The position numbers and the translations under genes are program-made. A DNA stretch of 64,000 nucleotides from Cocos nucifera (lineage: Eukaryota; Streptophyta; Magnoliopsida; Arecales; Arecaceae), in contig QRFJ01005364.1 in assembly GCA_006176705.1 (NCBI GenBank), positions 1-64,000 of the forward strand. Reading direction: 5' to 3'. Shown one piece after another: positions 33,827 through 46,260 of the stretch. Positions within the stretch are counted from its first letter, which is position 1. Each line of letters begins with the position of its first letter. The notes below the pieces were generated by a model, which was not told where the DNA came from, made no database searches, and was given only the letters and a program-made list of their open reading frames with translations.

Positions 33827-36800
33827 CTAATTGGCTATAAATCTAAGTCCCATCTTCTCAAGGTGGGCTTCGACCTTCTGCTGATCCAATGGCTTTGTAA
33901 GCGGATCCGTCGAATTATCTGTGGAGTCGACTCTCTTGACCTCGACGTAACCCTTCTCGAGGTAATCGTAGATGAGGTGGTATCGCCGCTCGATGTGCTT
34001 GGATTTCTGGTGAGACCTTGGCTCCTTAGCAAGGGCTATGGTGCCATTGTTGTCGCAGTATAGAGAAATGGCATCTGATGGCATTGCTCCAATCTCTACA
34101 GCAAATTTTTTGTTCCAAAATGTCTCTTTTGCAGCTTCTGATGCAGCAATGTATTCTACTTCCATGGTGGAATCTGCTATTACTGTCTGCTTGAAACTTT
34201 TCCAACTGATAGCTCCATCATTGCACAAAAATAGACTTCCAGATGTTGACTTTCAATCATCTACATCGGACATAAAGTTCGAGTCTGTATATCCCTGGAC
34301 TTGGAGTTCTCCATTATCAAAGACCAACAACATATCCTTAGTTCTTCTCAAGTACTTAAGGATAGATTTCACAGAAGTCCAGTGTTCTTCATCTGGATTT
34401 GACTAATATCTACTTGTGACACTCACAGCATGGGCTATATCAGGTTGTGTACATAACATGGCATACATGAGGCTCCCTATTGCAGAAGCATAAGGGATCT
34501 TGCTCATGCGTTTTATTTCCTCAGGTGTGCTGGGGCACATCCTCTTGGAAAGATGAATGCCATGCCTGAAGGGTACTAAACCCCTCTTAAAGTTTTCCAT
34601 ACTAAACCTCTTTAGTACATCCTCTATGTACATCTTCTATGAAAATCCTAGCATCCTATTCGGTCTATCTCTATAGATCCTAATTCCTAAAATAAAAGAT
34701 GCTTCTTTTAGGTCTTTCATGGAGAATTCTTTAGATAACCACATTTTAACTATGGTCAACATGGAAATATCATTCCCAATAAGGAGGATGTCATCCATGT
34801 ATAATACGAGGAAGACAACAGCACTCCCACTGACCTTTTTGAAGATACATGGTTCCTCCTCATTTTTGATGAAACCAAATAGTTTGATCACATCATTAAA
34901 ATGAGTATTTCAGCTCTGAGATGCTTGCTTAAGTCCATATATAAACTTTTACAGCTTGCATACTTTGTGATCATCATCACTGGATGTGAAACCTAAGAGC
35001 TATTCCATATAGATATCTTCCTCAAGATATCCATTTAAGAATGCTGTTTTCACGTCCATTTGCCATATTTCATAATCAAAATAGGCTACAATAGCAAGCA
35101 GTGTGCGGATGAATTTTAGCATAGCTATTGGTGAAAAGGTATCCTGATAGTCAATGCCTTCGCGTTGACTATAACCTTTTACCACTAATCTAGCCTTGAA
35201 TGTCTCCACATTTTCATCTGCACCAATCTTTCTCTTGTAGATCCATTTACACTCAATAGGTACCATACCTTCTAGTGGATCTACCAAGGTCCAGACTTGG
35301 TTTGAGTGCATTGAGTCAATTTTTGACTTCATTGCCTCTAACCATTTCTCAGAGTCAATATCTGATTTTGCCTCGTTATAGATTTTGGGATCATCACCAT
35401 GAACCCCATTACCTATGAAAAATATTTCCTCAACATCCTCTGAAATAGTACCTAAGTACCTCTCAGGGGGATAGGAAACTCTTTTCGATCTACGAGGTGG
35501 AGGAGGTAGTGTATGGATTGGCTTAACTTGATTTGGTTTCATTTGGTCCTTAGCTCATTGCTCTTGTGAGACTTTCTCATCGAGCTTGATCTGCTTTCCA
35601 ATGCCGCTATCTTGAATAAACTATTTTTCAAGAAAGATGGCATGTCAACTGACAATCACATTGTGATCTTCTAAAATGTAGAAATAATATCCTAATGACT
35701 CTTTAGGATATCCTATGAATCGAGCTCTAAAGGACCTGAAGTCTAACTTGTCTACTTGTTGTCTTTTGACATGAGCCGGACAACCCCAAATTCTGAGATG
35801 ACTCAGACATGATTTCTTACCATGCCATATCTCATACGATGTGGTAGAAATGATTTTAGAAGGAATCCTATTCAGTAAGTATATTGCAGTTAACAAACAG
35901 TATCCCCAAAAAAAATCAAGAAGGTCTGTGAAGCTCATCATGGATCGAACCATATCTAATAGGATATGGTTCCTCCATTCTGAAATCACATTGAGTTGAG
36001 GTGTTCTTGGTGGAGTCCATTGAGAGACTATGCCATTTTTTTTGAGATAGTCCAGGAATTCTTGACTAAGGTATTTACCTCCTCGATCTGATCGAAGAAT
36101 CTTAATGAATTTTTTAGTTTGCTTTTCTACTTCATGTCTGAATTCTTTGAACTTTTCAAAAGCTTCATACTTATGTCTCATAAGATATACATGCCCATAC
36201 CTAGATGAATCATCGGTAAAGATTATGAAGTAGACAAAGATGCCTCTAGCCGACACATCAAATGGGCCGCACACATCTGTATGTACTAGTGCAAGAAGAT
36301 CCGTGGCTCTTTCTCCATGTCCTACAAAAGGAAGTTTAGTCATTTTGCCATGAAGACAGGATTCATAAATTGGATATGACTCAGAAGTCAATGGACTCAA
36401 TAGCCTAATTTTCTCCAATTTGTTAACCCTATCTTCTGCTATATGATCTAATCTTAGGTGCCATAGATACCTATCATTAGGACTATCCCTAGGATATTTT
36501 GATTTTATGTCATTCATATTTTGCTCAAAATTAAAAATAGATACATCAATATGTAACTGATAAAGACCATTAATAAGAAAACCACTTGCAATTTTATTTC
36601 TTTCATAAAGAATATTACAATGGTCCTTAAGAAAACTAATTACATAGCCTTCTACTGCAAGGTAAGAAACAGAAATCAAATTTCTGCTTGCTGCAGGTAC
36701 ATAATAACAGTCTTTTAATACTAAGTCTAAATCAGATGGTAGTCGAAGAGCGTATGTTCCCACGGCCACGGTAGCAACTCTTACTCCATTTCTGACATGC

Positions 36801-37760
36801 AGGATCATCTCACCATCCCTCATCCTTCTGCTATCCTCAAGATCCTGTATAGAAATGCACAAGTGAGCACTAGAACCAAAGTCAAGCATCCAACTGGATG
36901 CAGAAGAAATCGTAATATTAGACTCAATAATGAGCATACCTCCAGAAGGACCAGCCTCCTTCTTATTCTTCAAGGTGGCCAGGTATGTAGGGTAGTTCCG
37001 CTTCCAATAGCCATCATTGTTGCAATGGAAATACTTTTCTTTATCAGTAGCTTTCTTTTTTAGCTCTGCCTTTTTCTTCTTTTCTCCTTCTATCTTCTGC
37101 TTTTTCATAGACTTCTTCTTCTTTCCAAAAGACTTTCTCTTGAAAGAAGTCCATTCCATAGCAAGTACTGAGCCTTTAGAACCTTTCATGAAAAGCTCAG
37201 CGGTAATCAGCATGTTTATAAGTTCGGCCAAGGAGTTTTGAAGTTTATGCATATGGTAGTTCATGATGAATTGCCCATATGCATCAGTCAAGGATTGTAG
37301 AATTATATCATTCTGTAGATCCAAGTCTAACCTCACTCCGAGCTTCTCAAGCTCTTCTAAGTCCTTGATCATCATCAGACAATGATCTCGTGCATCTTAG
37401 CCTTGAATAGTCATTTAGTGACTTGATACTTGGCTGCACGACTCTGTTCACCAAACATGTCTTGTAGGTGAGCCAACATTTGGCGAGCATTTCTGATATC
37501 TTCATGTTGGTGCTGAGCTCATCAGACATCGAGCCCAACATGTAGGATCTGGTCTTATTATCTTCGTCAGTCCACTTATCCAGAGACGCTCTCTGTTCAG
37601 CAGATGGATGGGCTGATAAGGTGGGAGGGTCCTGGTCTAATACATGAGTTAACTTTTTAGAACCCAAATCGATTTTGAAGTTCCAGAGCCAATCCTTGTA
37701 ATTTGGTGCGGTCAATCTATGGGTGTCCAGGATTCATGCTAGTAGGTTGGATGCAGACAT
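33827..37760 (-). pseudogene. Copia-2 gag-pol polyprotein
   Basis: Starts at 37760 (MSASN) and ends at 33827. A deletion of about 17 bp near 37380 shifts the frame in gag. From there one frame continues to the end with a few stops; the longest open stretch is 37375-35645 (576 codons). Domains in order: gag with Lys-rich region and CX2C-type zinc-knuckle remnant (37010-37060); protease, whose DSG motif reads DFG (about 36890); integrase, whose zinc-binding first Cys is Tyr (IYESC) but whose HTDVCGP and TDDSS acidic residues remain; reverse transcriptase (35542-34637) with MDVKTAFLNGY and YMDD; RNase H (34228-33827) with ADSTMEVEY. Changed key residues plus the shift indicate it is inactive. 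The domain order and the C-terminal SHQKSKHIERRYHLI block fit the Angela/Tork group. Confidence 0.92.
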
Positions 37761-39619
37761 TTTTCTATAGAGAGTCAAAGTTTCTAGTTAGATATTATAA
37801 TTAAGACTTAACTAATTTATTTAGGGATTTTATTTTAAAATGAATTAGCTCCTACTATTTTCTCGAATCTCTACACTCCCTCTGTAGAGATGCGAAAATC
37901 TCCATGATTACTGATTTTTAGTGGATGGTGTGGTCCCATCAACTGACTCATCACCTCACCTAACAGTTATTGGTGATGGATTAGCCAATGAGTGAACAAC
38001 TCTTGTTCAATGATTCTCTAATCATGATGCACCCAAACATGGTCTCTAATTCATGAATCTCACCGTGTCCAGAATATTGATCCACTCTTTAGTTAAGTTA
38101 GACCCACCATTTGCATAGATTGGTTTCCTAATTGGATCTCTCATCGTACCCAAAATATTGAGCCCAATCCATCCTCCAGCCTGTAGCATCCAATGCCTAA
38201 TAGACATGGTTGCATCTTTTCAATGCAACTGAGCCATTGTAACCAACCGAGAACAATCAACCCTGAGAAGGACCCACACATCTACAATGGTGGAAGACCT
38301 TGGACTTAATCTTTTCTTCGAGAGATTTGATTTAGGTCTCATTAAACTAGACTTGACATAGTCATAACCATTATGACTAACCTAGTGGCATGGGTTAGCT
38401 CAGATTATTGACCACCTTAGAATAGAACTGAGTCAATAAACATGGCCAAGTAAGTGTGACCGATGGAAGGGATATGCCATTGACTCGATAAGAATGCATT
38501 CGAGTCGAGTAGCTCCCAATTAAAAACTAGTCGGTCATATCTGTCAGACTTACCTTAAACACCAAATTATTGAGATAGAACCAATCGGGTTAGCCTATAA
38601 TCCAGACTCTAACCACTGAGTCTAATTAGGTCTTATCTTGATCGATCACTCACATAACTCGATCTTGACCCAGACTTAATTCTATTAGGCTAGTCAATTT
38701 AAGCATTGTTGATCCCATCTAACCGACTCTTGATTCGGTTTGGTCAACCGCTAGACCTAATTGAGCTACCCAAGTCCAAACCCAGTTTTATGAATATGTC
38801 TTAGATCTGAAATTCTCAATTTTAGACTTAATTAATATTTAATAAAATTAATTCTTAATTAAGTCAGGGTTCTTAAACAAAATAAGTAAATAAGATCCTA
38901 GGATTTTAGAATCTAGGGTTTTGCAGAAAGTAAGTTTTCAATTTCTGATTAAGGTCGAACACGCAGCACCCCTACACATCATAAGAATATCCCATCGAAT
39001 GGGAGGAGAGGGTCTTTAAGCCCTACTTTGTTCTTATGACCGGACGGCCAAGGAAAATGCCTTAATCAGAAATACAACTAATCTACAAAAACTAATTAGA
39101 TCTAAGCATATATCTCATATAAAAAATAGATCTAATTAAAATATATTTTGTATATATCACATATATCATACATGTATATTTTTCAGATCTAAATTATCTC
39201 ATAATCATCTAAAAAATTAAATTTAAATTTGATTTTATCAAATAAAATTTAATCTAGACCTATTTGTAGAACTATTCTACAACTAGTCTAAACATGCAAC
39301 TATCGTATCTCATATGAACAAATTAATTTTATTTTATTTTCTATTTTTAGATCTAGTTATAACATTTATAATATTAGAAAATAGAAAATAAATAGATCTA
39401 AAAATTATATTTAATCAAATAAAAAATATGATTATGCTAGACTATACATAGAATAATTCTATTCCTAGTCTAGTTATATATCTCATACATATTAGATCTA
39501 GATCAATTAATTTTAATTTTCTATTTTCTAATTTTAGATCTAATCATATCTCATGTGATATCTAAAATCATTAATTTATCTGATTAATATCAGATCTAAA
39601 TAAATTTAATAAGAGCCTT
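37761..39619 (-). other. Copia-2 5' leader with predicted 789-bp intron
   Basis: AT-rich untranslated leader. On the minus strand a donor AAG|GTAAGT has its GT at 38553-38552 and a candidate acceptor CTATAG ends at 37765, five bases before gag. The length, 789 bp, is the same as in Copia-1 and Copia-3. No open frame of note is present. Confidence 0.5.
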
Positions 39620-39633
39620 GCTCTGATACCAGT
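39620..39633 (-). other. Copia-2 primer-binding site (initiator tRNA-Met)
   Basis: The minus strand reads ACTGGTATCAGAGC directly after the 5' LTR end at 39634. This is an exact match to the common plant retrotransposon initiator tRNA-Met site. Confidence 0.95.
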
Positions 39634-41904
39634 TGAAGGAAGATCCTAAATTTCTCGGGTCAGGTTCGTTCAGATCTGATTGGATCGAAATGCATATTTC
39701 AAAAATTCTCCTCTCAGATCTAGATCAGATCTAACACTTTTTAGATCTGATATTAGTATCTAATAATTAAGAAAATAAAATTAAATTAATTTTGAATTAA
39801 TTTTATCTTGATCCTGGGTAATCTGATTATCCGTTGATGATCCTGCGAAAGCTCTGAGGTTCTGGATCAAGCCACACAAGCGCCTAGCCTCTACTGGTAT
39901 CCACTTAGGCTAGATCTGGAGATCTTCTTCTTTTCTTTCCTTTTTCCAAAAATTAGATCTGGATCTGATTTAGAGGATCTTCAAAACACCTTCTGAAGAT
40001 CGTCCATCATCTCCACAGTAGTGTTGCCTTCTTCCTTTTTTGTCAGCCTTTTCTTCCCTAACTCGCACTAATCTGAAGAACCCAACTTTCTTGGGCATGG
40101 GAAGGAGAGAGAGAGGGCTAGATGGTGACATGGAGAAGAGAGAGGGGCAGCCATGGGGCATGGCTAGGAGAGAAGTTCTTTTTAAAAGTGGACGCAGACA
40201 GGGTCTATTTATAGACTCTACTGTGCTATGTAGTGCTGCATCACCCCAGTCAATCACGTTGCTTCGTTCAATCAGATCTAAATCTGATTGACGGAATAAG
40301 AGACCTACGGATTCATCCTAAGGTGGTGCCTAAGACTGGTCAAAGTCTATAGGTGAGGGTCACCTAGTTTGAATCCAACAAGCAACCTGGAGTCCCATCC
40401 GTATGGGACTCCAACATCCCTATCCATAGGCGCACGCCATCCTAGATGTGCGCCCCTTTTCTTTCCAGTTTTTAGAGAGGGGACAAGCCCCTATCTACTC
40501 TCCAATAAGTGCATGACACATGGGCAGATGTCCAAGGGTCAAAGGTCAATGTTTGACCAAGTCAAAGTACAGGAATTAGCAGGTAATGAAAAATGGCAGG
40601 TATTGCCTCAAATTTATCTCATAAATTAAGACAACTCTTTTCTAACTTAGACAAGCTCCAGTCAGATCAGGTAAAGGTACCTGAGTGAGCACAAACTCAT
40701 TTGGCTCAGTCGAGATAACTTTTAATGATAGAAAAAGGAGAACGTTAGGCTCAATCGTGTGCTAGCACGATTTTCTTGAACCTAATTGAATCTAATTCAA
40801 ATCAATTGAACTGAATTAGTTCAATTGATGATTTCCAGATCCAAACCCTTGTTTATGTGACCTAGTTTAGGTTCAGTTCTATATGGTAATGGGATATGTC
40901 ATGATCTCCATCATCGACATCATCGAAACTCCTTTCGATGGATCAAAACTCTTCTGATTCAGACAACTAGAATGATCGATCATCAAAATCATTCTAATTG
41001 CTCCCAAAATCCATCAGTGACACCTAACAGTATATGGTGGCAATCCATCAAAACTAAAAATGAACCTCTTGGTGCAGCTACTTGTGTGATTAAGTTCTTC
41101 TATCTTGAGTCCCGATCAGATTAGGGTTAAGGTGAACTCGTCAAACCCTAATTTCTATCATATGATTTAATCATTCGATTCAAGTCCAATGTGAAAACCT
41201 TAATAGAAACTCTTTCCATTATTTCACATTCTACCATGGCCATGGGCTTATGGACTTGATTCTTAAGATTATCATAGGACCGCTCCTCATCCACCGAGGT
41301 AGATAGATTCCATCTTGGTGCAATCCAATTCCTACAATGAACGTGCTATAGCCAATATACACCTTAGGGTTCCGAATGGCTAGGAGACCGAGTCATGCTG
41401 TAGTCAAACTATAACACCCTCAAGGTAAACTACCGATGCACCTCAGGTCAAAAAACTAGACACGCCACTACAGCATCGAGTCAGTCATCAATGAGAAGGT
41501 AGACTTTCTTATGACTACTCGAGGTGGTCATACTCAGTGCCCTCATTCTCTAACGAGTACCTGTACTTTTACTCCGATGTCTCCACACCATAGACTCAAG
41601 ACTAATCTACTATAAAAAAGTGATTGTACACTAACCTTCCAGATCAATCACCACCTTCATGATGATCCTATGGTCAGGAGCATTTTATGAGTTAATAAAT
41701 AAAAATTCATGTCTTAAATTTTCAACTCTTGAAAATATAAATTATCATTACTATTAACTCAAGGAATGTATCACAGACACTAAATACATTTATGTGATAG
41801 AAAATAACCAATTTTATTATTTATAGTCAAAATTATAATTTTGCTCTTAGAAGTGTATTATAAGTGTTAGCCAATTCTGACTTCTAGGGCACACATACCT
41901 AACA
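39634..41904 (-). repeat. Copia-2 5' LTR (2271 bp)
   Basis: TGTTAGGTATGTG at 41904 and CCTTCA at 39634 (minus strand). U3 includes four TTGAC/GTCAA motifs at about 40534-40566 and a perfect 12-bp-stem hairpin at 40801-40829. The TATA box TATAAATAG is at 40213-40205, so transcription should begin some 30 bases further on, leaving about 540 bp of R/U5. Confidence 0.93.
40205..40213 (-). promoter_or_regulatory. Copia-2 LTR TATA box
   Basis: The minus strand reads TATAAATAG within a run conserved in the Copia-4 LTR (63254-63263). It is the best core-promoter candidate in the LTR. Confidence 0.6.
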
Positions 41905-42078
41905 AGGGAGAGATGGGAGAAGGTAAAAAAAAGAAGAAAGCTATCGCCAAGATGCTCTGCAAGGCTCGCCTTAGCGAGCCGGATGATGACAGCGACGAAC
42001 GAGGGCAAGATCATTTCGATGATCTGGAGATCATCTGGGATTTAATTGATAAGTTTGCAATTTTGGAGGTGGTGGAGC

Positions 42079-43704
42079 TGATAAGAGCGTGATGTTGTCG
42101 TTAAGACACCATGTTTATCAATTTAATCTGACTTCTTAAAATAATTAAAAATACATAGATAGCAGTATGTTAGGTCAAATCCATAAGAAAGGTAGTATTT
42201 TAGATTTGAAATCTTTGATTTTTGAAAAGAAAATAAAAATGATTTGAGTTCTAGACTCAAAAGTAAAGTCGAAAATGAAAATTAAAAGGTGCAGAAATTT
42301 AAATTTGATACTAAGATTTACTAGTTAGATCTTAGCATCTATTTGCAATAAAATAAAAAATAATAATTAAAGTACAAAAATTAAATTATAATAAAAATAA
42401 AGAGCATGAAATTAAAGAACATAAAAATAAATATTACATTAATTAAAAAGTTCATAATTTAAATACATAAAAAATAAATAAAATAAAAATAAAACTAAAA
42501 TAGGCTAATCTCTGATCTTGGATCGGCATTAGCAGAAAGAAGGTGTAGAAGCCTAGCTCTTTTTCTCAGCACCCATTACCTCGAAGCAGTCACTAACCCA
42601 AAGCCTGGCATCACCCGATACCAAAGCTTTCCTCTAATCAGATCTATTGATTTCTAGAGGCTTGGGGTCCTTTTTATAGAGCTAGGAGGGCTGGAGAGTT
42701 TTCTTCTTGGCAATGTGGAACTAAGGAGCTCTTTGATCATCAAAATATGAAGAAATCCAAGTAAAAATTAGATTAAAAAGAGTCCTGGATGAATTCTGAT
42801 GGTTCTAGTAAAATCTGATCATTCAATAGGAATCCAACGATCTAAAAATCATCAAAATTGGTTGTCTATCAGCCCAGATCAAGTCAGATTAAATTCTATC
42901 CATTGATTGCACATTGATGGAGAAAATCTGACTGCTAATCACGTGTTTGGAGTCCTGATCACCATCGGGAGCTTTCTCCATCGTTGGATCATCCCCTGGA
43001 TCATGTGCTACTGTTGGATGGCGATCCGCATGAAGCCTGAAGCTAAAAAATTTCTCCACCGTTCGATCTTGATCGTAAGCTACTAGACCCATCCGATCGT
43101 GCCTTTACTATTTTCATGGACCACGTGGATCGAGCATTCCAAAGACCGCAACCAATCAGAGCTCTTGTTGCTGAGTGAAAAAGACCAAAATGCCCTATGA
43201 GCCATAATAGATTTTCTATGAACCCATTAAGGGTTTAGGTCTACCACGTATCGCTCCGTGATTCACTGTCTTCTGCTGAGTTGGCGGTCCACGCCTGGAT
43301 CGTAGATCGGCTGACGACTTCCATGGCTGAGTCAGCTTGCATGGCTAGCTTGGTGTGCTGGCTTCGTCAGATTGGCTCGATGCATTTGGATGCGCCGACT
43401 GATATGACATGGTGGCTTGAGCCGACTGAGCCATTTTTCTTTTTTTATTTAATTTTTTTTATTTTTAAAAATTCATATCTTCTTTGTTTTAGCTCCATTT
43501 TACTTTAAATTTATTTCATTATGATCAAAAAAATGAGCTCTTTCTATTGATCTAAAATTTTATTTTTAAATTTTTATTATTTTTTAATTAATAAAAATAT
43601 TAATTTCTTAAAAATTATATATAAATTGATCATTAATTTTTAAAAATTAATATGAATTAATTAATAAATTAATGCTTTTATTGGTGAATTTATGGTACTT
43701 ATCA
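42079..43704 (-). repeat. Athila-1 3' LTR (1626 bp)
   Basis: The ends are short inverted repeats, TGATAAG at 42079 and CTTATCA ending at 43704. A TATA-like CTATAAAAAGG lies near 42679-42669 on the minus strand. It matches 47557-49181 along its length. Confidence 0.9.
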
Positions 43705-43718
43705 TACTCCCCAACTTA
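43705..43718 (-). other. Athila-1 polypurine tract
   Basis: The minus strand reads AAGTTGGGGAGTA directly before the 3' LTR, as is typical of Athila elements. Confidence 0.8.
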
Positions 43719-44880
43719 AGTTTTGCTCGTCCTCGAGTAAAGAAAGAATTTACTTTTAAATACCTTTTTAACATTAGAGTTTCGAATTTAGCTAAGCAGT
43801 TTTTAAAATGGCCATTGATATTCAGTAGAGCTTAAGTGAGATATATCATTGAGATATTAATACTTATCAATAGAAAAATTAAGTAAAAAATATTAAATTT
43901 TTTTGAACTTTTTTCTAAATTATTCCACCTTTATCTCTGATTTGTCTAAACTTTCATATAGGCAAGTGTATTGCTACTTCCGTCCTTCATTTATTAATTT
44001 TTATTTTTATATTTCCTACTATTTTATGCAAATATCATTGCTTACTTAGGCAACAGGATCCGGTTACTCGATGGAAAATCAATATTTTTTAACGTTGTAA
44101 CACTATTGAGTGTCTTAACCCCTTAAGCTTTCTATTTGATCCATATAGCAAGTCTTGGGCTAATGAATCTCAAACCAGTTGGCTTTAGGGCACTAAGTAT
44201 AGAATACCCCTCGGGCTTACTAGCTTGAATCAAACAGGCTATGAGTTAAGACTAGCTTTATAATGAGCTTCTTTGCCCTTTCCATCTTTTGACGTGAAAC
44301 TCAATGCTTGCTTAAGCAAAGAGGCCCGGTTACTCAGTGAGAAGTACTTGAAAACTATTTTATTAAAATAATTTTTTATATGAAGCCCATAAAAAGTAGA
44401 CTTTTCTTTGATACTGGTAGAAACAATTAGAAATGCTCAAAAGAAAAACTTTTTATATTCTAGACATAACTCTTTATTGAATTTTCTTAATACTTGATTC
44501 TTTAATATCTCACAGATTCTCTGATCTATGCATCAAATTTTATTTTAAAAAATGCTTAGTTTAATTCAATTCTTAAGCATAATCAGATATCTAAATACTA
44601 AATACTAACTTTTTTGAGGACTTAAAATTTTAAAATTTTTATTTTTCTCTCCTCTAACTTAATTGACATTGTCCTTAATGGAGAAGAAAAATTAAAGGAT
44701 GCAATAAAGAACATGAAAGAATATACCTGACTCAGTATATTTTTGGTCCAGCATATGTTTTTGAAAGTTTAAGCTCTCCCTCCAACTTATTCAAATTATC
44801 TTAAAAAAAAAATCAAATAAAAAGATAAATTAAACTAAAAAAATTAAATATTGGGTTGCCTTCCAACAAGCAATAAATTT
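43719..44880 (-). other. Athila-1 3' internal region; no gene seen
   Basis: The sequence is AT-rich and non-coding. Two short stretches mention the same phrase (TTACTCGATGGAAAATC at about 44056 and TTACTCAGTGAGAAG at about 44331), suggesting an old local duplication. Otherwise nothing is recognised. Confidence 0.5.
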
Positions 44881-46260
44881 ACTGTCTTCAGTCAGACATA
44901 ATGCAGCTTACTATCCTGTGTCGAATATTGGATTGACAAATTCTAATAGTTTTAGATTGCCAATCTCAGAAAGTTGATTTATAATCTCATTATTGATATA
45001 ATCATTGTTAATTTTAGAGATATAATTTATGATCCCACTCTCAGACTCATGTTTATTAAGAATTTCTCCTATTTATTCTTCTAAAATGCTCATGAATTGA
45101 GTTTTTGTATTAGAAGTTAAGTTTGATTCAATGGGTGCTAGAAGGATGACTAAAGGCAGTTTTAATTTTGGAGGTAAATTAATATGATCTTATTTAAATA
45201 ACTCCATTGATACTTTATTACATGCCTCTTAATTTTTGTAAGAAGAATCGACTTCTATGGTTGAAGAAAATAGGACATTAGGTTTATAAATCTCAAGTAA
45301 ATCATCTATTCTCTTTTTCCCTATGTCTATCTCATTTAAACTGGAACTAGCATCAGTACTAATTCCTGACTCAGGTTCTTCTATGTGGTTAGTTTTAGTA
45401 CTAATCAGTTCCTCTAAATTTTTATTTTGGCTAGCATCAGTACTAGCCTCTCTCACCTGGTCTTGGTATGGATCCATAAGAATCCTATAAATTTTAAGTT
45501 CAGGAATTACCTTGGCATTCTCAAATTGGAGATTCTTATGTGAGATATTAAATTGATAACTTGGTCCAGATGGTTGATGGACATTAGGTGGATTGTTTGA
45601 AATTGATAGGCTCGGTAGTTGATCTAGTTCTCTCCTCATGTTAGACTCAACTAATTGTCTTATTTGAGCTTCTAACTTGACAATAGATTGCTGTTGAGCC
45701 AGAATCAATTATTGAAGTTGGTTAAATCTATCGTCAGCTAGATTAATCTATTGAGGAGGTGGGTATGATAGCTGATTGTTATATGATGATTGGGTAAACT
45801 GACTAGACTGACCATTATTATAGGCATAGTTTTGGTATTGGAGCCTATTTTGATAGTTTTGCACTGATAGAGTTTGGGTTTGAGCTTGAGTCTGTTGTGA
45901 TTTTCAAGAAAAATTAGAATGGTTTCTCCAGCCAGAGTTATATGAATTTAAAAATGGATCATTAACCGGCTTGGAGTAGCTTTTAGCAGCTTGGACTTAT
46001 TCTTGGATAAAAGCTGAAAATTATGCAGCCTTAGGACATTCATTCACATGATGGATTAGGCTAGCATAGATTGAACAAATCTCCTGATAATTAGAAGATG
46101 ATGTGAATTGTACAGAAGATTATTGACCTAGGGTTAGGAGTTGATCTAATTTCTGAGCAAGAAGGTCAACTTTATCTAATTTTTAGACTATTAGGTTCAG
46201 ATCAGCCATTTGATTATCAGGTTTAATATGAATCAACCATTCAATTAAGTTCAACTAAAT
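44881..46260 (-). pseudogene. Athila-1 gag C-terminal remnant
   Basis: Minus-strand translation from about 46250 gives KLDKVDLLAQKLDQL, then a decayed Cys/His knuckle (ASLIHHVNECPKAA), then VQAAKSYSKPVNDPFLNSYN followed by SGWRNHSNFS. That last block is the hallmark 'YNPGWRNHPN' region of Athila Gag. The frame is then open at 45708-45229 (159 codons), with a Gln-rich start (MILAQQQSIVKLEAQIRQL) and an acidic, Ser-rich tail. Stops lie upstream of 45708. Gag forms the particle that packages element RNA. The N-terminal half is absent, so this copy is unlikely to make a working particle. Confidence 0.75.

Larger units (their letters stand above)
31539..41904 (-). mobile_element. Copia-2: full-length Ty1/copia (Angela/Tork-like) element
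   Basis: The element is 10,366 bp, flanked by AGGGA at 31534-31538 and 41905-41909. LTRs are 39634-41904 (5') and 31539-33806 (3'). The primer-binding site, 1.87-kb leader, gag-pol and polypurine tract are all in place. It is inserted in exon 2 of aORF-B; dropping it restores the aORF frame. In the LTR stretch I compared, the two copies differ at roughly one base in ten, nearly all transitions. Confidence 0.95.

Noticed and set aside
39620..39633. Initiator tRNA-Met gene fragment
   Set aside because: Only the 3' acceptor complement is present, directly next to an LTR. It is a primer-binding site.
45229..45708. A cellular protein gene of 159 codons
   Set aside because: It lies between Athila-type LTRs and continues from an Athila Gag signature at 45900-46100, so it is element sequence.
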